Assembly (NCBI GenBank): GCA_019454915.1
Contig: JACFNM010000270.1
Span: 1 to 5,734, forward strand
Source of the DNA: Chitinophagaceae bacterium
GTDB taxonomy: Bacteria; Bacteroidota; Bacteroidia; Chitinophagales; Chitinophagaceae
Length of the DNA: 5,734 nucleotides
Direction of reading: 5' to 3'
Shown: piece by piece, positions 1-5,734 of the stretch
How the letters are laid out: the number at the start of each line of letters is the position of its first letter
Numbering within the stretch: position 1 is the stretch's first letter
Made by a program: the position numbers and the translations under genes
The notes under the pieces: model-generated
What the model saw: only the letters and a program-made list of their open reading frames with translations
What the model was told of the DNA's origin: nothing
Databases searched by the model: none

Positions 1-1
1 G

Positions 2-2344
2 CGTAAGATTAATCAGAAGAACCCGGATATGAGCAAGCACATCCAGTTTGAAGGATTGCTGAGCCTGACGGGGGCTAATGCAGATGAACGTTTCCTGCAT
101 CGCCCATCAGAAACGGGCGCTGTTGTACTTAACCTGTTGGCTAAGCTTGGCGCCAATGTAAGTGCACCCGCCATCTCCGATGAAAAGTTGAAGAAGGGGA
201 TAGAACTGACCGTCGGACTACTGAATAATAATAAGGGAGCTTCCCTGGTAGTTTGCGGCAGCAATGACCCCAATATCCAGGTGCTGGTCAATGCCATCAA
301 CGAAATAACAGGTGCGAACGGAACAACCATCAACTGGTCGAACCCGATGCAAACCCGGGCGGGCATTGATGCCGATATGGATCAACTGGTGAAAGATATG
401 AATGCCGGCAGTGTGGGTTCGCTACTGATTTATGGCGCCAACCCGGCGTACAATTATCATGGTGCTGAAGATTTTATTAAAGGTTTACAGAAAGTCAAAC
501 TAAGCATTTCATTTAACGACAGGGCGGACGAGACCTCTGCCTTGTGTAAATACATTATACCCCATCATCATTTTTTGGAAAGCTGGGGGGATGCAGAAGG
601 ACGGGTTGGCTTCTACAGTTTACTCCAGCCCACCATCGCTCCATTGTTTAAGACAAGGTATTTTCAGACTTCCCTGTTGAAATGGAGTGGAAGCGAAACA
701 GATTACGAAGACTATTTTAAGCAGTATTGGCTTACCAAACTGGGTAGTCAGAGTACCCTGGATAAAGCTCTGCAGGATGGTGTGGTAGAGCCTGCGTCGC
801 TTTCGTTTTCCGCTACGCCGTATAATGCTGCCGGCGAATCTGCTGCGGCTGCCAAAGTGGGCGGGAAAGCGGCTTCGGGTAAAGCTGAAGTAGTATTATA
901 TCAAAAAGTATCTATTGGGTCCGGTTCTGCCGCAAATAATCCCTGGCTCCAGGAAATGCCTGATCCCATTACCCGGTCGACCTGGGATAACTATGCAGTT
1001 ATTTCCTACGCAATGGCTGCAGAATTGGGAATTAAGTTAGATGATAAGTATGAAGTGGAATACCACAAACCGGTGGTGGCCTTTACAATAAACGGTAAAG
1101 AAGTGAAGCTGCCCATCCTTGCCATCCCGGGATTACATCCGAATGTCATTGGAATCGCTGTTGGCTACGGGAGAAGTGCCGGAGCAGGGCGCGCTGCAAA
1201 AGAAGTTGGATACAATGCTTATCCGTTGGTGAATGGAAAAGGAGGTTTCCGTCAGTATTACAGCACTGATGTATCCAATTACGTAAAGACTAAAGAACAG
1301 TACGATATTGCATATACCCAAACGCACAACCAGTATGAAGGCCGTGTGGAAGTGGTGCGGGAGTATTCATTAGACGATTTCAAAAAGAACCCGGATGCCA
1401 TCCCTCAATATCGTGAGGAGCTGGCGGAAGATTTTGCCAAGAAGACAGGCGATTTCAGAACGGAAGGCACTCTGTATCCGAAGTATGATTCGCCGGGCGC
1501 TCACTGGGGCATGAGTATTGACCTGAATGCCTGTATAGGCTGCGGGGCATGTACCATTGCCTGTATGGCGGAAAATAACGTACCGGTAGTGGGCAAGAGT
1601 GAAGTGAAGCGGTCGCATGAAATGCACTGGCTGCGGATAGACCGGTATTTTGCTTCTTATCGCGACAACACCGAAGGAGACAATCTGAACGTGGTGTTTA
1701 TGCCCATGCTCTGCCAGCACTGTGATAATGCGCCCTGTGAGAATGTATGCCCGGTATCTGCTACCAACCACAGTTCCGAAGGACTGAATCAGATGGCTTA
1801 TAACCGTTGTATTGGTACGAGGTATTGCGCCAACAACTGTCCGTTTAAGGTTCGCCGTTTCAACTGGGGTGACTATACGGGCGCTGACAGCTTCCCGGAT
1901 AACCAGAAGTTCAGCGGTGTGGGTAAACTGGATGACGCTGTATTGATGATGAATGACGACCTCACGCGCATGGTGCTCAACCCGGATGTGACCGTTCGTT
2001 CACGTGGTGTGATAGAGAAATGCAGTTTCTGTGTACAACGCTTACAGGACGCGAAGCTGGAGGCTAAGAAATCACAGGATCCGTCGGTTATCAGAGATGT
2101 GAAGACAGCTTGCCAGCAGGCGTGCTCTACCGGAGCCATTGTATTTGGTAATGTAAATGATAAGGATAGCAGGGTTTATCAGATAAGAACGCAAGAGCAG
2201 AGCCAGCGCTCCTATTATGCGCTTGAGCATCTGCACGTGTTGCCCAATATCAATTATTTGGCAAAGATCAGAAATACAAGCAGACCGGTGGGTGTGAAAG
2301 ACGAGTTTGCCGAGAAGAGAGCTGCGGCACATCACAGCAGCTAA
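2..2344 (+). CDS. actB: ActB, iron-sulfur subunit of Alternative Complex III (5' truncated by window edge)
   Basis: Electron-transfer subunit of the ACIII quinol oxidoreductase, placed on the periplasmic side. The frame is already open at base 2, nine codons before the first ATG at 29, so that ATG is internal and the true start lies upstream. The 780 codons present compare with roughly 1000 in full-length ActB, so the missing part should include the Tat-type signal. Numbering from Met at base 29, about residues 1-470 are the molybdopterin-oxidoreductase-like (B1) region, which in this family carries no molybdenum cofactor. Residues about 495-705 are the ferredoxin-like (B2) region, with cysteines C502/505/508/512, C562/565/570/574, C594/600/604 and C665/668/695/699. 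The third group has Thr597 where a fourth Cys would be, the family mark of one [3Fe-4S] cluster beside three [4Fe-4S]. An Ala/Gly/Lys-rich linker lies at 267-287. The identification is secure; cluster assignment follows the NrfC/PsrB/ActB pattern. Confidence 0.96.
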   Translation, partial: RKINQKNPDMSKHIQFEGLLSLTGANADERFLHRPSETGAVVLNLLAKLGANVSAPAISDEKLKKGIELTVGLLNNNKGASLVVCGSNDPNIQVLVNAINEITGANGTTINWSNPMQTRAGIDADMDQLVKDMNAGSVGSLLIYGANPAYNYHGAEDFIKGLQKVKLSISFNDRADETSALCKYIIPHHHFLESWGDAEGRVGFYSLLQPTIAPLFKTRYFQTSLLKWSGSETDYEDYFKQYWLTKLGSQSTLDKALQDGVVEPASLSFSATPYNAAGESAAAAKVGGKAASGKAEVVLYQKVSIGSGSAANNPWLQEMPDPITRSTWDNYAVISYAMAAELGIKLDDKYEVEYHKPVVAFTINGKEVKLPILAIPGLHPNVIGIAVGYGRSAGAGRAAKEVGYNAYPLVNGKGGFRQYYSTDVSNYVKTKEQYDIAYTQTHNQYEGRVEVVREYSLDDFKKNPDAIPQYREELAEDFAKKTGDFRTEGTLYPKYDSPGAHWGMSIDLNACIGCGACTIACMAENNVPVVGKSEVKRSHEMHWLRIDRYFASYRDNTEGDNLNVVFMPMLCQHCDNAPCENVCPVSATNHSSEGLNQMAYNRCIGTRYCANNCPFKVRRFNWGDYTGADSFPDNQKFSGVGKLDDAVLMMNDDLTRMVLNPDVTVRSRGVIEKCSFCVQRLQDAKLEAKKSQDPSVIRDVKTACQQACSTGAIVFGNVNDKDSRVYQIRTQEQSQRSYYALEHLHVLPNINYLAKIRNTSRPVGVKDEFAEKRAAAHHSS

Positions 2345-2376
2345 GGTGGCACAGCCAGTATAAACAGAAGAGGAGC

Positions 2377-2390
2377 TTTCAATTTTGAAA
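2377..2390. repeat. Short AT-rich inverted repeat in the actB-actC gap
   Basis: TTTCAATTTTGAAA is a perfect inverted repeat (6-base arms around TT, or a 5-base stem with a 4-base loop). It lies 33 bases after the actB stop, within a 105-base gap that has no ATG-started ORF before the actC start. The gap also contains the palindrome CCTGCAGG at 2411-2418 and an A-rich run (2431-2438) just before actC. The stem is weak, AT-only at its tip and not followed by a T-run, so it is not a convincing terminator. It could be a protein-binding site or chance. Confidence 0.25.
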
Positions 2391-2449
2391 TAAACATATA
2401 CAAAAACAAGCCTGCAGGACATTACAGCGGGAAAAAAATTGACCAGTAA

Positions 2450-3889
2450 ATGAGTTCGATCAATTATGAATCTTTTGTCCGTGAGCCATTAGTTGATGGA
2501 GACAAAAACTATAGTAAGGTAACGGAGGAAATTGTCTATACCATTGAAACGAAGCCTACCCGTTTGTGGTATATCGGATTTTATATTTCCGTTGCGCTGT
2601 TGTGTTTTGGTGTTTATTCTATTTACCGGGAAGTAGTATATGGTGTAGGTCAATGGAACCTCGGCCGGACAGTGGGTTGGGGATGGGATATTACCAACTT
2701 TGTGTGGTGGATTGGTATCGGGCACGCGGGTACATTGATTTCGGCTATTCTTTTGTTGTTTCGCCAGGGATGGAGAACAGGGGTGAACCGTGCAGCAGAA
2801 GCAATGACCATTTTTGCCGTGATGGCGGCAGGTCAGTTTCCCATCTGGCACATGGGTAGAGTATGGCTGGCATTTTTTGTGATGCCTTATCCCAATACGA
2901 GGGGTTCTTTATGGCCTAACTTCAACTCTCCATTGTTGTGGGACGTATTCGCGATATCTACGTACTTCACCCTTTCGCTGCTGTTCTGGTATTCGGGATT
3001 GATACCGGATGTGGCCACCTTGCGCGACCGTGCCAAAACCAAGATTAGAAAATTATTTTACGGAATTGCATCCTTCGGATGGACGGGGTCTACCAAGCAT
3101 TGGCAGAGACATGAAAGCTTGTCGCTGGTGTTGGCTGGATTGTGTACGCCGCTGGTATTATCCGTGCATACCATTGTGTCCTTCGACTTTGCCACTTCTA
3201 TCGTTCCCGGCTGGCACACTACCATATTCCCTCCCTATTTTGTGGCAGGTGCGGTATTCTCCGGGTTTGCGATGGTGCAGACGCTGATGATCATCACACG
3301 CAAAGTGATGAACCTGCAGGATTATATTACGCTGGGACATATAGAAGCGATGAACAAAATCATCGTGCTAACGGGTTCTATCGTTGGCTGCGCTTACCTC
3401 ACCGAATTATTTATGGCATGGTATGGAGCAAATATGTATGAGTATGACGCATTCTTTAAATACCGTCTGGCAGGACCCTACGGATGGAGTTACTGGATAA
3501 TGATGACCTGTAACGTCGTTTCTCCGCAGTTGTTCTGGTTTAAGAAATTAAGAAGGAATATTGAGTTTACTTTTATCATGAGTATAGTGGTGAACGTGGG
3601 TATGTGGTTTGAAAGGTTTGTGATTATCGTAACTTCTATTTTCCGCGATTACCTTCCGTCTTCCTGGTCTTTATATTACCGTCCGAGTATTTATGAAATA
3701 GGATTTTATCTGGGAACCTTCGGTTTGTTCTTTACCTGTTATTTCCTGTTTTCTAAATATTTCCCGGTGATTGCTATCTGGGAGATTAAGCACGTGTTGA
3801 AGACAACCGGAGAAAATTATAAGGAACAGATGCAGGGACTGGAAAAGATGAGTCCGGAAGAATTTTATAACGAAACACATCACCATTAA
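2450..3889 (+). CDS. actC: ActC, NrfD/PsrC-type quinol-oxidising membrane subunit of Alternative Complex III
   Basis: Integral membrane subunit that, in solved ACIII complexes, holds the quinol site near the periplasmic face and passes electrons to the ActB iron-sulfur chain. The 479 residues match the usual length for the family. Ten hydrophobic helices can be read at about 40-60, 82-104, 117-145, 163-184, 222-244, 262-283, 302-325, 346-365, 371-397 and 414-437. Polar residues inside or at the ends of helices fit the quinol and proton path: His134 in QFPIWHMGR, Asp165 in LLWDVF, and His240/Asp246 in VHTIVSFDF. The motifs GHAGTLISAILLLFRQGWR (91-109) and GMWFERFVII (384-393) are typical of ActC. 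The soluble tail ends in three natural histidines. The start is ATG with an A-rich leader and no clear Shine-Dalgarno, usual in Bacteroidota; REPLVDGDKNY near the N-terminus is also typical of the family, supporting this start. ActF is a distant paralogue, but the position after actB and these motifs favour ActC. Confidence 0.97.
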   Translation: MSSINYESFVREPLVDGDKNYSKVTEEIVYTIETKPTRLWYIGFYISVALLCFGVYSIYREVVYGVGQWNLGRTVGWGWDITNFVWWIGIGHAGTLISAILLLFRQGWRTGVNRAAEAMTIFAVMAAGQFPIWHMGRVWLAFFVMPYPNTRGSLWPNFNSPLLWDVFAISTYFTLSLLFWYSGLIPDVATLRDRAKTKIRKLFYGIASFGWTGSTKHWQRHESLSLVLAGLCTPLVLSVHTIVSFDFATSIVPGWHTTIFPPYFVAGAVFSGFAMVQTLMIITRKVMNLQDYITLGHIEAMNKIIVLTGSIVGCAYLTELFMAWYGANMYEYDAFFKYRLAGPYGWSYWIMMTCNVVSPQLFWFKKLRRNIEFTFIMSIVVNVGMWFERFVIIVTSIFRDYLPSSWSLYYRPSIYEIGFYLGTFGLFFTCYFLFSKYFPVIAIWEIKHVLKTTGENYKEQMQGLEKMSPEEFYNETHHH

Positions 3890-3960
3890 GATGCAGGAGC
3901 CTGTAAGGGCACACTGCTTCCGGGATAAATTTTTAAAAACAACCATTTATTCACCAAAAA

Positions 3961-3973
3961 CCTTGACGTAAGG
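3961..3973. repeat. Small hairpin-capable sequence just upstream of actD
   Basis: CCTTGACGTAAGG can fold as a 4-base perfect stem (CCTT/AAGG) with a 5-base loop and ends two bases before the actD ATG. If formed in mRNA it would cover the TAAGG that is the only purine-rich ribosome-binding candidate before actD. The stem is short, so an effect on translation is speculative. Confidence 0.25.
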
Positions 3974-3975
3974 TT

Positions 3976-4569
3976 ATGACGATAAAAAAATTTGTAGTAG
4001 GCTGTTTTGATGACGAAAAGGTATTGTTTCCGGCAGTAAAGAGCATCCGGAATCAGGGATATAAGATTCAGGATGTCTATACACCGTTTCCGGTGCATGG
4101 ATTAGATAAGGAATTAGGTATGCGGGATACCAGTCTGCATACCGCCGGCTTTATCTATGCGTTATTGGGACTGACCACGGCGCTGGGCTTTATCAGTTGG
4201 ATACTGACGATGGACTGGGTACAGAATTATGGCGGTAAGCCCCATTTCTCCCTCGCTGCCTGGATTCCGATTATGTTTGAGCTAACGGTGTTATTTTCCG
4301 GGGTAGGCATGACGCTGACTTTTTGTTATCTCTGTCAGTTGGCTCCCTTCGTAAAAAAGCACCACTTCCATCCGGCTGCAACGGATGATAAATTTGTGCT
4401 GGTTATAGAATGTACCTCCAATACCAATGTACAGGAAGCGGAACAATTCCTGGCCGCCCAGGGGGCGCAGGAAGTGAATGTGCAAGTGGCAGAAACCGGC
4501 TGGTGGCTTGGAAGATACGATATGGATAGAAAATTATTTGATCAAAAAGCCAGTGTGGCTACGGCTTAA
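3976..4569 (+). CDS. actD: ActD, DUF3341 membrane-anchored subunit of Alternative Complex III
   Basis: Small structural subunit of ACIII with no cofactor. The 197 residues are close to the family's usual size. The N-terminal soluble part starts with KKFVVGCFDDEKVLFPAV and carries the family signature YTPFPVHGLD at residues 35-44, followed by a conserved-looking region up to His55. Two hydrophobic helices follow, about 57-79 and 94-121, joined by a short polar loop containing GGKPHFSLAAW; this two-helix hairpin is the standard DUF3341 anchor. A C-terminal soluble domain (about 125-190) has the alternating pattern of a small alpha/beta fold and includes ETGWWLGRYD. The ATG at 3976 is chosen because the ACT-like N-terminal strand begins at once and no in-frame upstream start is needed. 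The gene sits 86 bases after actC and 27 before actE, consistent with one transcript. The family is firm; the subunit's exact role is known only as structural. Confidence 0.95.
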   Translation: MTIKKFVVGCFDDEKVLFPAVKSIRNQGYKIQDVYTPFPVHGLDKELGMRDTSLHTAGFIYALLGLTTALGFISWILTMDWVQNYGGKPHFSLAAWIPIMFELTVLFSGVGMTLTFCYLCQLAPFVKKHHFHPAATDDKFVLVIECTSNTNVQEAEQFLAAQGAQEVNVQVAETGWWLGRYDMDRKLFDQKASVATA

Positions 4570-4596
4570 GGTTACAAAAGATAAACTGATTCGAGA

Positions 4597-5223
4597 ATGA
4601 AAAAGATACCGGTTATAACATCTGTTCTTGTAGTACTGACTTCGATAGTAGGTAGTTGCAGTAATAATCACAAAAAGCCAGGCGCCACTTATATGCCTGA
4701 TATGGCCTACAGCCGCGCTTATGAAACGAACTCTGAAAACGATATTTTTCCCGACAAGCAAACGAATCGTACTCCGGTAGCCGGAACCATCGCGAGGGGC
4801 GAATTGTTACCTTTTCGCATTGAAAAGGATACGGGAGGCGACACCACTAATTTTGCGAAAGCAAGAGCAGTACAAAATCCATTACCCGTGTTACAGGAAT
4901 CTGAAATGAAGGAAGCAGAAAGATTGTATTTGATTTATTGCGGTATTTGTCATGGCGCGAAGTTGGATGGTAACGGACCTTTATGGAAGGATGGAGACGG
5001 ACCATATCCAGCCGCCCCGAAGAATCTTATGGATGCGAGCGTGGTCAGCCAGGGAGACGGACAAATTTTTTATACCATTACTTATGGGAAAAATATGATG
5101 GGTAGCTATGCATCGGAGTTGAATCCGAAACAGCGCTGGATGGTCATTGACTATATCAGGGAGAAGCAGGGCATCAAAAGAAATAATGCCACCGCGATGG
5201 TAAATAATACGGTATCACAATAA
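4597..5223 (+). CDS. actE: ActE, mono-haem cytochrome c lipoprotein subunit of Alternative Complex III
   Basis: Periplasmic-facing c-type cytochrome that takes electrons within ACIII and is a likely exit point to the terminal oxidase. The 208-residue precursor has a basic start (MKK), a hydrophobic stretch (about 4-19) and a lipobox VGSC with Cys21 as the probable lipidated residue, so the mature protein should be membrane-tethered. A linker with the family-typical TYMPDMAYSRAYE (31-43) and TPVAGTIARGELLPF (59-73) wraps against other subunits in known complexes. The cytochrome domain (about 100-195) has one haem-binding CGICH at residues 115-119. The distal axial ligand is Met167 or Met168, in GKNMMGSYASEL. 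The C-terminal helix RWMVIDYIR is typical of class I cytochrome c folds. The start ATG is 27 bases after actD and gives a sound lipoprotein signal. The generic alternative, a stand-alone cytochrome c lipoprotein, is ruled out in practice by the linker motifs and operon position. Confidence 0.96.
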   Translation: MKKIPVITSVLVVLTSIVGSCSNNHKKPGATYMPDMAYSRAYETNSENDIFPDKQTNRTPVAGTIARGELLPFRIEKDTGGDTTNFAKARAVQNPLPVLQESEMKEAERLYLIYCGICHGAKLDGNGPLWKDGDGPYPAAPKNLMDASVVSQGDGQIFYTITYGKNMMGSYASELNPKQRWMVIDYIREKQGIKRNNATAMVNNTVSQ

Positions 5224-5255
5224 CAAACAGATTAAGCATTTAAAAAATTTAAAGG

Positions 5256-5734
5256 ATGATTAAGCAACAATTTGTAGCGCCGGCGAAATATAAGAAGTGG
5301 ACTTATGGTTTATTGTCCATTGGTCTGGTGGCTTTACTGGCAGGTTTATTCTTCCTCGGCTTTAGTAAAGATGAGCACGATAGAACCAGGTTCTGGGCGG
5401 GTTTGCTGCAAAACAGCGTTTACTTTCTCCTGATCTGTAATGCCTGCATGTTTTTTATATGTATCAATATATTGGGACAGAGCAGCTGGCAGACTACTTT
5501 TCGGAGAATACCCGAAGCTATCGCAGCGGTAGTACCCGTTTTCGCCATAACCTCCCTGATTGTTTTTATAGCTATTATAATGGGCGATCAGCACCATATT
5601 TACCACTGGATAGATAAGGATGCGGTAGCTAACGATAAGATTTTAAGCTGGAAGAAAGGATTTTTAAATCCGACATTTTTCTTTGTGTGGACGATAATTA
5701 CATTAGTTGTTTGGATTATCGTGGGTAAAAAAAT
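5256..5734 (+). CDS. actF: ActF, second NrfD-type membrane subunit of Alternative Complex III (3' truncated by window edge)
   Basis: N-terminal 159 codons of the second large membrane subunit of ACIII; the frame is open to the last base, so the gene continues beyond the window (the family is normally about 400-450 residues). The protein begins MIKQQFVAPAKYKKW and shows hydrophobic helices at about 15-36, 49-74, 87-110 and 139-157. A periplasm- or interface-facing loop has the signature DQHHIYHWID at residues 111-120, characteristic of ActF, and a conserved-looking FRRIPEAIAAVVP at 82-94. ActF is related to ActC but is not thought to hold the main quinol site; proposed roles are structural or proton-conducting. 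ATG at 5256 is preceded directly by AAAGG, too close for a classical Shine-Dalgarno. It lies 32 bases after the actE stop, in the same operon. Identification comes from my translation of frame 3 of the + strand plus the conserved gene order. Confidence 0.93.
   Translation, partial: MIKQQFVAPAKYKKWTYGLLSIGLVALLAGLFFLGFSKDEHDRTRFWAGLLQNSVYFLLICNACMFFICINILGQSSWQTTFRRIPEAIAAVVPVFAITSLIVFIAIIMGDQHHIYHWIDKDAVANDKILSWKKGFLNPTFFFVWTIITLVVWIIVGKK

Noticed and set aside
29..31. ATG at base 29 as the real start of actB
   Set aside because: The same frame is open back to base 2 and the protein from 29 lacks about a quarter of a normal ActB, including its signal region; the gene is cut by the window edge.
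1370..1771. 133-codon open frame on the - strand within actB
   Set aside because: It lies wholly opposite the strongly supported Fe-S coding region, shows no recognisable domain, and has the composition expected of an antisense shadow.
2377..2440. Intrinsic terminator between actB and actC
   Set aside because: The only stem is short and AT-rich with no following T-run, and actB and actC encode subunits of one complex that are normally co-transcribed.
3009..3441. Two overlapping + strand open frames inside actC
   Set aside because: They are out of frame with a clear ten-helix membrane protein, rich in Cys, Arg and Trp as shadow translations usually are, and resemble no family.
5241..5254. 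AT-rich near-palindrome before actF as a regulatory operator
   Set aside because: TTTAAAAAATTTAAA is not a perfect inverted repeat and such A/T runs are common in Bacteroidota leaders; nothing specific supports an operator.
5346..5606. 86-codon - strand frame at the right-hand end
   Set aside because: It is antisense to the actF coding region, which has family motifs and helices; no independent support.
1..5734. A new defence, mobile or biosynthetic system
   Set aside because: Every long coding region is accounted for by a known ACIII subunit in standard order, with no transposase, repeat array, RNA gene or foreign-looking segment.

Overview
The window is a stretch of a bacterial respiratory operon encoding Alternative Complex III (ACIII), the quinol:electron-acceptor oxidoreductase that replaces cytochrome bc1 in many Bacteroidota and some other phyla. 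All genes are on the + strand in the order actB (5' end missing) - actC - actD - actE - actF (3' end missing), the standard act order. The gene assignments rest on motifs read directly in the translations: a 15-cysteine four-cluster ferredoxin module in ActB, a ten-helix NrfD-type membrane protein (ActC), a small two-helix DUF3341 protein (ActD), a lipoprotein mono-haem cytochrome c with CGICH (ActE), and a second NrfD-type membrane subunit with a HHIYHW motif (ActF).

The organism is most likely a member of Bacteroidota, and by general protein flavour and mid-range base composition perhaps a Chitinophagaceae-like genus; the family-level guess is inference. Supporting signs are the act gene order, A-rich start-site leaders with no well-spaced Shine-Dalgarno motifs, and the lipoprotein cytochrome c.

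Layout: 2-2344 is the C-terminal three quarters or so of actB; 2345-2449 is a 105-base non-coding A-rich gap; 2450-3889 is actC; 3890-3975 is an 86-base gap containing an unproven 26-codon small ORF; 3976-4569 is actD; 4597-5223 is actE; 5256 to the window end is the first 159 codons of actF. There is no gene-free stretch above 105 bases, and no RNA gene, mobile element, CRISPR array or convincing terminator or promoter was seen.

How the parts work together: ActC (and probably ActF in an accessory or proton-handling role) sits in the membrane and oxidises menaquinol; electrons pass to the iron-sulfur chain of ActB on the periplasmic side, then to the c haems of ActA (expected just upstream, outside the window) and the mono-haem ActE, and on to a haem-copper oxidase, whose cox genes commonly lie downstream of actF. 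ActD is a small membrane-anchored structural subunit. This is a known system. I do not see evidence for an undescribed one; the findings below are small-scale observations.
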